Assembly: GCA_963810945.1 (NCBI GenBank)
Contig: CAWEPI010000004.1
Location: 744,001-808,000, forward strand
DNA length: 64,000 nucleotides
Origin: JAOUEA01 sp963810945
GTDB lineage: Bacteria > Actinomycetota > UBA4738 > HRBIN12
Direction of reading: 5' to 3'
Positions within the stretch are counted from its first letter, which is position 1. Each line of letters starts with the position of its first letter. Shown one piece after another: positions 35,639 through 44,581 of this stretch. The position numbers were made by a program, and so were the translations under genes. A model generated the notes under the pieces. The model did not search any database and was not told the origin of the DNA. It was given only the letters and a program-made list of their open reading frames with translations.

Positions 35639-35842
35639 ATGAAGGTCAGGATGCGCAACCCGGATCGCGAGCTCGTCGTGGCCGGCGACCGGACCGTCGC
35701 CTCCGTCCTCACCGAGCTCGCCGTGGCACCCGACACCGTGCTGGTGATCCGCGCCGGCGAGCTCGTCACCCGCGAGGATCAGGTGAGCGAGCTGGACGAG
35801 CTGGAGATCCGCCCGGTGATCTCCGGGGGATCGCGTCCGTGA
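35639..35842 (+). CDS. ThiS/MoaD/TtuB-like ubiquitin-fold sulfur carrier
   Basis: The 67-residue protein shows the beta-grasp carrier pattern: MKVRMRNPDRELVVAGDRTV, SVLTELAVAPDTVLVIR and ELDELEIRPVISGG. Carriers of this type end in Gly-Gly, which is activated as a thiocarboxylate. Here Gly63-Gly64 are followed by Ser-Arg-Pro, so the end would have to be trimmed, or the protein works differently. Its stop overlaps the GTG of a TtuA-like thiolase gene, so a TtuB role (sulfur donor for tRNA thiolation) is likely. Leaderless start. Confidence 0.75.
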   Translation: MKVRMRNPDRELVVAGDRTVASVLTELAVAPDTVLVIRAGELVTREDQVSELDELEIRPVISGGSRP

Positions 35843-36852
35843 GATGCCGTCGGTGCAAGGCGCCGGCGGTGATCGAGATCCGTCGACACAACAGCGCCTA
35901 CTGCAAGGACTGCTTCTTGCACGTCGTGCGGGAGCAGGTGCGCAAGGCGGTGCGCCGGTTCGCGATGTTCGAGCCGGGGGACCGCATCCTCGTCGCGGTC
36001 TCGGGCGGGAAGGACTCGCTCGGGCTCTGGGACCTGTTGCTCGACCTGGGTTACCGAGCGTCGGGCCTCTACCTCGGCCTCGGCATCGGTGACTACTCGG
36101 ACCGCTCGGGAGCGGTCGCGCGCGCCTTCGCCGCGGAGCGCGACGCCGAGCTGATCGAGGTGGATCTCGCACGGGAGCACGGCTTCGACATCCCGACCGC
36201 CGGCGCCCGCGGCGCGCGATCGAACTGCGCTGTCTGCGGGCTCTCCAAACGCTACGTGTTCAATCGGGCGGCGCTGGACGGAGGGTTCGATGTGGTCGCC
36301 ACGGGCCACAACCTCGACGACGAGGCCGCGACGCTGCTCGGGAACACCCTCCGCTGGAACGTCGACTACATCGCGCGCCAATCGCCGGTCCTGCCCGCGG
36401 AGGACGGGTTGGTGAAGAAGGTGAAGCCCCTGCACCGGCTGAGCGAGCTGGAGACCGCCGCCTACGCCTTCTTGCGCGGGATCGACTACGTCGTGGAGGA
36501 GTGCCCGCTCGTCGCCGGCAACAGCCAGCTCCGCTACAAGGAGGCGATGAACGCGCTCGAAGCCGTCTCGCCCGGCGCCAAGACCCAGTTCTTCCTCGGG
36601 TACCTCGATCGCGGCATGCCGCTCTTCACCCGGGCCGACGACGTCGCGCTCGAGCGGTGCGCGCGCTGCGGGCAGCCCACCACCGGACGGTTCTGCGCCT
36701 TCTGCCGGGCACGAGCGCAGATCCTCGGCGAGCGGCTCGAGCCCGGCGACGCGACGCGCGCGCCTGCGGCGGACGCCCCGGAAGGTCCCTCGACCGAGGA
36801 ACGCTCCGACGAGGTCCTCCCGGTCGAGATCTACGGCGGCGTCGCGCGGTGA
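35839..36852 (+). CDS. TtuA/Ncs6-like tRNA 2-thiolation enzyme
   Basis: The 337-residue protein has the PP-loop SGGKDSLG, which adenylates the target uridine, and three metal-binding Cys clusters: CRRC with CKDC at the start, CAVCG in the middle, and CARCGQPT with CAFC near the end. ATGHNLDDEAATLL and AGNSQLRYKEAMN are family signatures. This is the TtuA/CTU1 group, which thiolates tRNA with sulfur from a ubiquitin-like carrier. The GTG start overlaps the carrier gene. It is followed by trmI (overlap GTGA), consistent with T54 thiolation coupled to A58 methylation. Confidence 0.85.
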   Translation: MRCRRCKAPAVIEIRRHNSAYCKDCFLHVVREQVRKAVRRFAMFEPGDRILVAVSGGKDSLGLWDLLLDLGYRASGLYLGLGIGDYSDRSGAVARAFAAERDAELIEVDLAREHGFDIPTAGARGARSNCAVCGLSKRYVFNRAALDGGFDVVATGHNLDDEAATLLGNTLRWNVDYIARQSPVLPAEDGLVKKVKPLHRLSELETAAYAFLRGIDYVVEECPLVAGNSQLRYKEAMNALEAVSPGAKTQFFLGYLDRGMPLFTRADDVALERCARCGQPTTGRFCAFCRARAQILGERLEPGDATRAPAADAPEGPSTEERSDEVLPVEIYGGVAR

Positions 36853-37637
36853 CCGGGGCGTTCCGCGCGGGGGAGCGGGTGCTGCTGGTGGACCAGCGGG
36901 ATCGCACGTACCTCGTCCGGTTGGATGAGGGGGCCATCTACCACACGCATTCCGGCACGCTCGCGCACGCCGTTCTCATCGGCGCCGACGAGGGCACGCG
37001 GGTCACGACGTCGAAGGGGATGGTCCTGTCGGCGTTCCGGCCGCGTTTCGCCGACTTCGTGCTGAAGATGCCACGGGGCGCCCAGGTGATCTATCCGAAG
37101 GACCTCGGGCCGATCGTTACGTACGCCGACGTCTTCCCCGGCGCCCGCGTCCTGGAGGCCGGGACCGGATCCGGAGCACTCACGATCGCGCTCTGTCGCG
37201 CCGTCGGCGGCGAGGGATGCGTGGTCTCCTACGAGCTGCGTGAGGAGCATCGCGTGCAAGCCGAGGCGAACCTCGTCGCGTTCCTCGGCGAACTCCCGGC
37301 CACGCTGGAATTACGCAGCGGGGATTGCTCCGAGGTGGCAGGGACAGGGGAGCGCTTCGACCGAGCGGTGCTCGACATGCCCGAGCCGTGGGGACCCCTG
37401 CCCGCGCTCGCCGAGGTGCTGGAGCCGGGCGGTGTCGTGTGCGCCTACCTGCCCACCACGATCCAGATCCAGCAGTTCGTATCGGCGTTGCACCCCAATG
37501 GGTTCCTGCATATCGAGACCTTCGAGACGTTGAAGCGCGGGTGGCACGTGACCGAGCGCAGCGTGCGTCCGGATCACCGCATGCAGGGCCACACGGGCTT
37601 CCTCACCGTGGGTCGGCGTGTCGGGGTCTCCGCGTAG
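36849..37637 (+). CDS. trmI: tRNA (adenine-58-N1)-methyltransferase TrmI
   Basis: The 262-residue protein has an N-terminal beta domain (GERVLLVDQRDRTYLVRLDEG), YPKDLGPIVTYADVFPGARV, the AdoMet loop EAGTGSGALT, and the catalytic-region LDMPEPWG. It methylates A58 in the T-loop. Its place directly upstream of the proteasome ATPase is the usual actinobacterial order (as in Mycobacterium). GTG start overlaps the thiolase stop. Confidence 0.93.
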   Translation: MTGAFRAGERVLLVDQRDRTYLVRLDEGAIYHTHSGTLAHAVLIGADEGTRVTTSKGMVLSAFRPRFADFVLKMPRGAQVIYPKDLGPIVTYADVFPGARVLEAGTGSGALTIALCRAVGGEGCVVSYELREEHRVQAEANLVAFLGELPATLELRSGDCSEVAGTGERFDRAVLDMPEPWGPLPALAEVLEPGGVVCAYLPTTIQIQQFVSALHPNGFLHIETFETLKRGWHVTERSVRPDHRMQGHTGFLTVGRRVGVSA

Positions 37638-37756
37638 CCTGAGCGGGCAGCGACGGGACATACCTGAAATCGGGCCTAAGCCGTTCGGCCGCGGATGCCG
37701 TAAACCAGTAGATAGAGAGCCGCTCCAGCCTCCACGGTTGGACACCTGAGCGGCCG

Positions 37757-37784
37757 TATACTCAGCGCTCCGCGCCGGAGGTGA
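37757..37784 (+). promoter_or_regulatory. Promoter TATACT and ribosome site of the proteasomal ATPase gene
   Basis: TATACT (37757-37762) is the best -10 in the window. GGAGGTGA (37777-37784) lies seven bases before the ATG at 37792. The 120 bases before it hold no gene. Confidence 0.6.
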
Positions 37785-37791
37785 GACCCGG

Positions 37792-39534
37792 ATGGCGAAC
37801 CACCACGAAGATGTCGAGCGGTACGAGAAGCAGGTGCACGAGCTCCAGACCCAGGTGAAGTTCCTGGAGGAGGAGGTTGGCCTCCTGCGCCGGCGTCTCA
37901 CGAACGCTCCCCGGCAGGTCTCCATCCTCGAGGAGAAGCTCGTCGAGACCCGAGAGCAGCTCAGTCGGGCCATGGGTCAGAACCAGAAGCTGGCGGACGC
38001 CCTGCGCGCCGAGCGCGACAAGATCGAGTCCCTCGTCGAGGAGGTCGAGAAACTCTCGCAACCACCGGCGTCCTTCGGCATCTACCTGCGGTCCAACGAC
38101 GACGGGTCCCTCGACGTCTTCACCGCGGGCCGCAAGATGCGCGTGATGCCCGCCCCCGACCTCGACGAGCGCCGGTTCCGCCCCGGCGTCCAGGTCGTGC
38201 TGAACGAGTCGCTGAACGTGGTCGAGGTCCTCGAGCCCGACCGCGCCGGCGAGGTCGTGAAGGTCAAGGATCGCCTCGGCGATGACCGCGTGGTCGTCGT
38301 CGGCCGGGGTGACGAGGAGTACGTCGCGCACGTCGCGGGCAATCTCCTGGATGCCCCGCCGCGCGTGGGCGACAACGTCTTGTTCGACGCTCGTGCCAAC
38401 GTGGCCACCGAGATCCTGCCCAAGGAGGAGGTGGAGGAGCTCGTCCTGGAGGAGATCCCCGACGTCAGCTACGAGGACATCGGCGGTCTCGAGTCCCAGA
38501 TCGACGCCATCCGCGACGCCGTGGAGCTTCCGTTCCTCTACGCCGAGCTCTTCCACGAGCACGAGCTGGAGCCCCCCAAGGGCGTCCTGCTCTATGGGCC
38601 CCCGGGATGCGGCAAGACGCTGATCGCCAAGGCCGTGGCGAAGTCGCTCGCGGACAAGGTGCGTGAGCGCACGGGCCGTGAGGACGCGCGCAGCTACTTC
38701 CTCAACGTGAAGGGTCCCGAACTGCTGAACAAGTACGTCGGGGAGACGGAGCGACAGATCCGCGAGATCTTCATCCGCGCCAAGGAGCGCTCGGAGGAGG
38801 GCCTGCCGGTCATCGTCTTCTTCGACGAGATGGACTCCATCTTCCGCACCCGGGGGACGGGCATCTCCTCGGACGTGGAGTCGACGATCGTGCCCCAACT
38901 GCTCTCGGAGCTGGACGGCGTCGAGACCCTCAAGAACGTCGTGGTCATCGGGGCCTCCAACCGCGAGGACCTGATCGACCCCGCCATCCTGCGCCCGGGC
39001 CGGCTCGACGTGAAGATCAAGATCGAGCGCCCCGACGCGGACCAGGCCAAGAGCATCATGGCCAAGTACCTGCATCCCGTCGTGCCGATCCACCCCGACG
39101 AGGTCTCCCGCTACGGAGGGGACTCCCAGCAGGCGTGCTTCCGCATGATCGAGAAGACGGTCGAGCAGATGTACGAGCCCAGCGACCGCAACCGATTCCT
39201 CGAGGTCACGTACGCGTCGGGGGACAAGGAGATCCTCTACTTCAAGGACTTCAACTCGGGTGCCATGATCGAGAACATCGTTCGCCGCGCCAAGAAGGAT
39301 GCCATCAAGCGCTTCCTCTCCAAGGGGGAGAAGGGCATCAAGACCGAGGACATGCTCACGGCCATCCGGGACGAGTTCAAGGAGAACGAGGATCTTCCCA
39401 ACACCACCAACCCGGACGACTGGGCGCGGATCTCCGGCAAGAAGGGCGAGCGCATCGTGTACGTGCGGACGCTCCTCGGCCACGACGGCGACGGCCGCCA
39501 GGTCGAGCGCGTGAACGCCGGCCAGTACCTGTAA
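37792..39534 (+). CDS. arc: Proteasome-associated AAA ATPase Arc/Mpa
   Basis: The 580-residue protein unfolds pupylated proteins. An N-terminal coiled coil (residues 5-90) binds Pup, an OB double domain follows, then the AAA module with Walker A GPPGCGKT (269-276), Walker B FFDEMDSIF and AILRPGRLD. The C-terminus is GQYL, the gate-opening tail that docks on the proteasome. Length is normal. The last codons overlap the promoter hexamer for dop. Confidence 0.96.
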   Translation: MANHHEDVERYEKQVHELQTQVKFLEEEVGLLRRRLTNAPRQVSILEEKLVETREQLSRAMGQNQKLADALRAERDKIESLVEEVEKLSQPPASFGIYLRSNDDGSLDVFTAGRKMRVMPAPDLDERRFRPGVQVVLNESLNVVEVLEPDRAGEVVKVKDRLGDDRVVVVGRGDEEYVAHVAGNLLDAPPRVGDNVLFDARANVATEILPKEEVEELVLEEIPDVSYEDIGGLESQIDAIRDAVELPFLYAELFHEHELEPPKGVLLYGPPGCGKTLIAKAVAKSLADKVRERTGREDARSYFLNVKGPELLNKYVGETERQIREIFIRAKERSEEGLPVIVFFDEMDSIFRTRGTGISSDVESTIVPQLLSELDGVETLKNVVVIGASNREDLIDPAILRPGRLDVKIKIERPDADQAKSIMAKYLHPVVPIHPDEVSRYGGDSQQACFRMIEKTVEQMYEPSDRNRFLEVTYASGDKEILYFKDFNSGAMIENIVRRAKKDAIKRFLSKGEKGIKTEDMLTAIRDEFKENEDLPNTTNPDDWARISGKKGERIVYVRTLLGHDGDGRQVERVNAGQYL

Positions 39535-39537
39535 GGT
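39532..39537 (+). promoter_or_regulatory. -10 hexamer TAAGGT for dop, overlapping the arc stop codon
   Basis: TAAGGT includes the arc TAA and ends six bases before the dop ATG at 39544, as in other leaderless genes. It may also act as a weak ribosome site (AAGGTGG). Confidence 0.4.
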
Positions 39538-39543
39538 GGCCGG

Positions 39544-41029
39544 ATGGCCATCCCCAAGGTCTTCGGTACCGAGACGGAGTACGGGATCGCGGCGGCCGGC
39601 GCACCCGACTTCAACCCGGTCCTCAGCTCCTCCCTGTTGATCTCCACCTACGCCGGATCGCTCCGGCGCATCCGGTGGGACTACGAGCAGGAATCTCCCC
39701 TGCGCGATGCCCGGGGCTTCGAACCCGTGCCCGCACGCGAAGGGACCGACGAGGACCTCGGGCTCGCCAACGTGATCCTGCCCAATGGTGCCCGTTACTA
39801 CGTCGATCACGCGCACCCCGAGTACTCCACGCCCGAATGCATCACGCCGCGGGCGCTCGTGATCCACGACAAAGCGGGGGAACGCATCCTCGAGCGGTCA
39901 CTGGATGAGGTCCTGAAGACCATCCCGAGCGCCCCGAGGCTCTCCATCTACAAGAACAACACGGACGGCAAGGGGAACTCCTACGGTACGCACGAGAACT
40001 ACTTGGTGGACCGGGCCACGCCCTTCTCCGACATCGTGCGCGACCTCACGCCGTTCTTCGTCTCGCGCATCGTGTTCACGGGGGCCGGCAAGGTGGGAGC
40101 GGAGGCCGCCTGGGACGAGCGGGGCCGGGCCATCTACCAGCTCACGCAGCGGGCGGACTTCTTCGAGACGGAGGTGGGCCTCGAGACCACGCTCAAGCGT
40201 CCCATCATCAACACGCGCGACGAGCCGCATGCCGATCCTGAGAAGTACCGGCGCCTCCACGTGATCGTGGGGGACGCCAACATGTGCGAGGTGGCCACGT
40301 TCCTCAAGCTCGGCACCACCGCGATCGTGTTGAAGATGATCGAGGACGCCGTCCTGCCCGATCTCACGTTGCAGAGCCCCGTGCAATCGCTTCACGACGT
40401 CTCGCGCGATCTCACGCTCACGACGGAGATCCCGCTCGCGGACGGTCGGCGCCTCAGCGCCCTCCAGCTCCAGTGGGAGTACTTCGAGCACGCCCGCAAG
40501 TTCGTCGAGCGCGAGGACGACACGCCCGAGAATCGCGAGGTGATCGAGCGGTGGGAGTCGGTCCTGAACACGCTCGAGACGGATCCCTTCTCGCTCCACC
40601 GCGAGCTCGATTGGGTGGCCAAGTACCGACTCGCCACGGCGTATCGCGAGCGTGACGGGCTGGAGTGGAACGACGCGAAGCTCCGCGCCATCGACCTGCA
40701 GTACCACGACGTGCGCCGCGACCGCGGGCTGTACTACCGCTTGGAGGCCTCGGGGAAGGTGGAGCGCCTGTGTTCGGACGAGGAGGTGGAGACCGCCATC
40801 AGCGAGCCGCCCGGTGGACACCCGCGCGTACTTCCGCGGACGTTGCATCTCCCGCTATCCGGATGCGATCGCGGCCGCCTCATGGGACTCGCTCATCGTG
40901 GACACCGGGGCCGACGCCTTGCAGCGGATCCCCATGCGCGAGCCCCTGCGCGGTACCAAACAGCACGTCGAGGACCTGCTCGCCCAGGCGGAGGACGCCG
41001 CGGACCTGGTGCGGCGCCTCCAGGGTTGA
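39544..41029 (+). CDS. dop: Depupylase Dop, one +1 shift near the 3' end
   Basis: Dop removes Pup from proteins and, in species with PupQ, deamidates Pup. The protein starts MAIPKVFGTETEYGIAA, with YYVDHAHPEYSTPEC, YKNNTDGKGNSYGTHENY and INTRDEPHADPEKYRRLH, the glutamine-synthetase-like fold shared with PafA. After EPP near 40813 one extra G breaks the frame; the correct end VDTRAYFRGRC, SWDSLIVDTG and DLVRRLQG stops at 41029. Corrected length is about 494 residues. The YAGSLRRIRWDYEQES stretch after residue 35 is the Dop-specific loop region, which separates it from PafA. Confidence 0.9.
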
Positions 41030-41052
41030 CCGATCTGACCCCCGACCATCGA

Positions 41053-41075
41053 TAGGATGGCCCCACCGAAAGGAG
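41053..41075 (+). promoter_or_regulatory. Promoter TAGGAT and ribosome site of pup
   Basis: TAGGAT (41053-41058) and AAAGGAG (41069-41075) precede GTG 41083. Confidence 0.5.
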
Positions 41076-41082
41076 CCACCCC

Positions 41083-41283
41083 GTGCCGCAGGAACAGGAA
41101 CAGAAGAAGATCCAGAAGAAGAGCGGTGGCGGCGACGACGCCGATGCCGGGCAGGTCGCCTCGACGTCCAAGGCCTCCGAGCTGAAGGAGGAGATGGACG
41201 ACATCCTCGATGAGATCGATTCCGTGCTCGAGGAGAATGCCGAGGAGTTCGTGAAGAGCTACGTCCAGAAGGGTGGGGAGTGA
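41083..41283 (+). CDS. pup: Prokaryotic ubiquitin-like protein Pup, ending Gly-Gly-Glu
   Basis: The 66-residue, strongly acidic protein has the C-terminal conserved half LDEIDSVLEENAEEFVKSYVQ and ends KGGE. PafA joins the side chain of the last Glu to lysines of target proteins. In many actinobacteria Pup ends in Gln and needs Dop for deamidation; this one is encoded in the ready form. GTG start with a strong ribosome site. The stop overlaps the start of prcB. Confidence 0.95.
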   Translation: MPQEQEQKKIQKKSGGGDDADAGQVASTSKASELKEEMDDILDEIDSVLEENAEEFVKSYVQKGGE

Positions 41284-42080
41284 CCGACCGGTTGGTTCTC
41301 CCGCTCGCGGGCGGCGCGTTCGGGGCGAACCCGTCGTTCGTGGATCTGCTCCGGCGCGAGCGCCCGGACGAGCTGCCGCGCGTCCAGGGCATCACGGCGG
41401 AGGCCGCGATGCAGATCCCGCACGGGACCACGGTTCTCGGACTCAAGTACGCCGACGGCGTCGTCGTGGCGGGCGACAGACGGGCGACCGCCGGTTACGC
41501 GGTGGCCGACGACCGCATGCGGAAGGTGTTCGCCGCCGACGACTACAGCGCGATCGCCATCGCGGGGGTCGCCGGCATGGCGATCGAGATGGTGAAGCTG
41601 TTCCAGTTGGAGCTCGAGCACTACGAGAAGCTCACCGGTGACCGTCTCTCGCTCGAAGGCAAAGCCAACCGACTCGCGCAGCTGATCCGCGAGAACTTCC
41701 CTCTGGCGATGCAGGGTCTCGTGGTGGTCCCGCTCTTCGGCGGTTATGACGCGCGAAGGGGCGAGGGCCGGATCTTCTACTACGACGCCACGGGCGGTCG
41801 CTGGGAGGAAGACGACTATCAGTCGATGGGGTCGGGAAGCGCGCCAGCGAAGAACTCCCTGAAGAAGCGATGGAAGCCTGCCCTTCCGCGCGAGGAGGCC
41901 CTCCGGGTCGCCGTGGAGGCGCTGCTGGACGCATCCGAGGACGACGTGGCCACCGGTGGGCCCGACGTGTACAGGAGGATCTACCCCACGGTGCTGACGG
42001 TCACGGCGGACGGCTCGGCAGAGGTCCCCGAAGACGAGGTGGCGGCCGCCGTGTCCGCCGTGATCGAGGAGCGCGGGTAG
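41280..42080 (+). CDS. prcB: 20S proteasome beta subunit PrcB
   Basis: The 266-residue proprotein has a propeptide of about 49 residues ending IPHG, followed by TTVLGLKYADGVVVAGDRRAT; autocleavage would expose Thr50 as the catalytic nucleophile. DRRAT and the later GGYDARRGEGRIF are typical. Beta rings form the proteolytic chamber. GTG overlaps the pup stop (GTGA), and prcA follows without a gap. Confidence 0.96.
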   Translation: MTDRLVLPLAGGAFGANPSFVDLLRRERPDELPRVQGITAEAAMQIPHGTTVLGLKYADGVVVAGDRRATAGYAVADDRMRKVFAADDYSAIAIAGVAGMAIEMVKLFQLELEHYEKLTGDRLSLEGKANRLAQLIRENFPLAMQGLVVVPLFGGYDARRGEGRIFYYDATGGRWEEDDYQSMGSGSAPAKNSLKKRWKPALPREEALRVAVEALLDASEDDVATGGPDVYRRIYPTVLTVTADGSAEVPEDEVAAAVSAVIEERG

Positions 42081-42767
42081 ATGTCCTTCATGCCGTACGT
42101 CGCCCCCGAGCAGATGATGAAGGATCGATCGGACTACGCCCACAAGGGGATCGCGCGCGGTCGCTCCGTGATCGGCATCGAGTACGTCGACGGGCTCCTG
42201 TTCATCGCGGAGAACCCTTCGGCGACGCTGCACAAGATCAGCGAGATCTACGACCGCATCGCGTTCGCGGGGGTGGGCAAGTACAGCGAGTTCGAGGACC
42301 TGCGGATCGCCGGCATCCGCCTCGCAGACATGCGCGGCTACTCCTACGGACGCGAAGACGTGAAGGCCCGGGACCTCGCGAACGCCTACTCGCAGGCCCT
42401 CTCCAACATCTTCACGCAGCAGATGAAGCCCTACGAGGTGGAGATCCTGGTCGGCGAGGTGGACGGCGACGCCTCCGGAACCGCCTTGTACCACGTGCTC
42501 TTCGACGGGTCCGTCACCGACGAGCACGGGTTCGTGGCGATCGGCGGGCACGCGGAGGACCTCACCGAGACGCTGCGCAGCCGTTACGAGGAGGGCTGGG
42601 ACCTCACGACCGCCGTGCGGGCCGCCGTGGAGATCCTGGGATCGCCCGACGGACGCACGATCAGCCCGGAGGCCGTGGAGGCGGGCGTCGTGGACCGTCG
42701 CCGGGCGCAACGCCGCAAGTTCCACCGCCTGGAGGACGGCGAGGTCAGCCAGATCCTCGGCGGCTGA
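42081..42767 (+). CDS. prcA: 20S proteasome alpha subunit PrcA
   Basis: The 228-residue protein starts MSFMPYVAPEQMMKDRSDYA, then KGIARGRSVIGIEYVDG and FAGVGKYSEFEDLR, the actinobacterial alpha subunit. It forms the outer rings that dock Arc and gate entry. ATG immediately follows the prcB stop. C-terminal sequence is of normal length. Confidence 0.96.
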   Translation: MSFMPYVAPEQMMKDRSDYAHKGIARGRSVIGIEYVDGLLFIAENPSATLHKISEIYDRIAFAGVGKYSEFEDLRIAGIRLADMRGYSYGREDVKARDLANAYSQALSNIFTQQMKPYEVEILVGEVDGDASGTALYHVLFDGSVTDEHGFVAIGGHAEDLTETLRSRYEEGWDLTTAVRAAVEILGSPDGRTISPEAVEAGVVDRRRAQRRKFHRLEDGEVSQILGG

Positions 42768-42800
42768 GCCCGCGTCCACCGCTTCGCACCGAGGCACGCT

Positions 42801-42806
42801 TAGGCT
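42801..42806 (+). promoter_or_regulatory. -10 hexamer TAGGCT, leaderless promoter of pafA
   Basis: TAGGCT, six bases, ATG at 42813; no ribosome site. Confidence 0.6.
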
Positions 42807-42812
42807 GTCGGC

Positions 42813-44171
42813 ATGGACCGGCGCATCTACGGCCTGGAGAACGAGTACGGCGTCACGTGCACGTTCCGCGGACAGCGCCGCCTGTCCCCGGACGAGGTGG
42901 CGCGCTACCTCTTCCGCCGGGTGGTGCACTGGGGCCGTTCCTCCAACGTCTTCCTCGAGAACGGGGCGCGCCTGTACCTCGACGTAGGTTCGCATCCCGA
43001 GTACGCGACCCCTGAGTGCGACGCGATCGAGGAGCTCGTGGCCCACGACAAGGCGGGGGAGCGGATCCTCGAGGGACTGCTGGAGGCCGCCGAGATGCGC
43101 CTGCATGAGGAGGGGATCTCGGGGCAGGTCTATCTGTTCAAGAACAACACCGACTCCGCCGGCAACTCCTACGGATGCCACGAGAACTACCTCGTGGCGC
43201 GCCACGGTGAGTTCGCCCGCATGGCCGACGTGCTGATCCCGTACTTCGTCACGCGGCAGATCTGGTGCGGCGCCGGCAAGGTGCTGCACGGACCGCGCGG
43301 CGCCCAGTACTGCATCAGCCAGCGGGCCGAACACATCTGGGAGGGCGTGAGCTCGGCGACCACCCGAAGCCGACCGATCATCAACACGCGCGACGAGCCG
43401 CATGCCGACGCCGAGCGCTTCCGGCGCCTCCACGTGATCGTCGGCGACTCGAACATGAGCGAGCACACCACCTACATGAAGACCGGCATCACGGACCTCG
43501 TCCTGAGGATGATCGAGGCCAACACCGTGATGCGTGATCTCTCCCTCGAGAACCCGATCCGCGCGATCCGCGAGATCAGTCACGACACGGCGTGCACCCG
43601 GAAGGTCAAACTGGCCAACGGGCGCGAGCTCTCCGCGCTGGAGATGCAGACGGAGTACCTGGAGAAGACGGAGCGCTTCGTCGAGCGGCGCGGCGGCGAC
43701 GAGGTCGCCAAGTCCTTGCTGCGCGAGTGGCGTGAGGCCGTCGAGGCCCTGGAGGCGGGTGACCCCGACCGCCTCAGCCGGAAGGTGGACTGGGTCACCA
43801 AGCGGCTGATGATCGAGCGCTACATGGCCAAGCACGATCTGGCGCTCGCCTCGCCACGCGTCGCGCTCCTGGATCTGGCCTACCACGACGTGAACCGCGA
43901 CCGCGGTCTCTACTACCTACTGGAGAAGGGCGGGAAGGTCGACCGGGTCGTGACCGACGCGCAGGTGAGCCGCGCGATGCGCGAACCACCCCAGAGCACA
44001 CGCGCGAAGCTCCGCGGCGACTTCATCCGCCAGGCCAAGGCGAAGCGACGCGACTACACGGTGGATTGGGTGCACCTGAAGCTGAACGACCAGGCCCAGC
44101 GCACCGTGCTCTGCAAGGATCCGTTCCGCAGCGTCGACGAGCGCGTGGATCAGCTGATCGCGCACATGTGA
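42813..44171 (+). CDS. pafA: Pup-protein ligase PafA
   Basis: PafA uses ATP to link Pup to lysines. The 452-residue protein begins MDRRIYGLENEYGVTC (catalytic Glu region), with DVGSHPEYATPECD, FKNNTDSAGNSYGCHENY, INTRDEPHADAERFRRLH and a C-terminal domain ending VHLKLNDQAQ. It lacks the Dop loop after the first strand. Length is typical. It has its own leaderless promoter. Confidence 0.96.
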   Translation: MDRRIYGLENEYGVTCTFRGQRRLSPDEVARYLFRRVVHWGRSSNVFLENGARLYLDVGSHPEYATPECDAIEELVAHDKAGERILEGLLEAAEMRLHEEGISGQVYLFKNNTDSAGNSYGCHENYLVARHGEFARMADVLIPYFVTRQIWCGAGKVLHGPRGAQYCISQRAEHIWEGVSSATTRSRPIINTRDEPHADAERFRRLHVIVGDSNMSEHTTYMKTGITDLVLRMIEANTVMRDLSLENPIRAIREISHDTACTRKVKLANGRELSALEMQTEYLEKTERFVERRGGDEVAKSLLREWREAVEALEAGDPDRLSRKVDWVTKRLMIERYMAKHDLALASPRVALLDLAYHDVNRDRGLYYLLEKGGKVDRVVTDAQVSRAMREPPQSTRAKLRGDFIRQAKAKRRDYTVDWVHLKLNDQAQRTVLCKDPFRSVDERVDQLIAHM

Positions 44172-44180
44172 CGGACCGCC

Positions 44181-44549
44181 TCAACGATCGACGACGATCA
44201 CGACGATCGTGAGGGCGGTGAGGAGCACTGCTGTGGCGCCGATCGCGAGGGCTGCGCGATCGGCGAGCGGCCCGAAGTCCCCGGTCCGCAGGGCGCGGTC
44301 GACCGTACGCAGGCGATACACGCCGTAGATCGCGAGGAGGAGCCCCAGGAAGCAGAAGCCGATCCCCAGTACGACGTACGGCCAGGACACGCCCTCGTGG
44401 AGCGACGGGATGAACTTCGCCACCCCCAGCCCCACGGCCACCGCCGTCAGCGCCGACCTGATCCAGGCCAGGTAGGTGCGTTCGCTGGCGAGGTAGGTGC
44501 GCCGGGTTGCATCGGGTCGCTGCGGGGAAGGGACCATGGGGTCGTCCAT
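44181..44549 (-). CDS. DUF202 family small membrane protein
   Basis: The 122-residue protein has TYLASERTYLAWIRSALT at its first helix, the DUF202 signature, then two more membrane helices. Family function is unknown. ATG 44549 (MDDPMVP) is taken because GAGG lies upstream; ATG 44558 is possible. It converges with pafA, leaving nine bases between stops. Confidence 0.8.
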   Translation of the reverse strand: MDDPMVPSPQRPDATRRTYLASERTYLAWIRSALTAVAVGLGVAKFIPSLHEGVSWPYVVLGIGFCFLGLLLAIYGVYRLRTVDRALRTGDFGPLADRAALAIGATAVLLTALTIVVIVVDR

Positions 44550-44581
44550 CGGGCGCATCCTCGCACACGGCTCGTGGTCGG

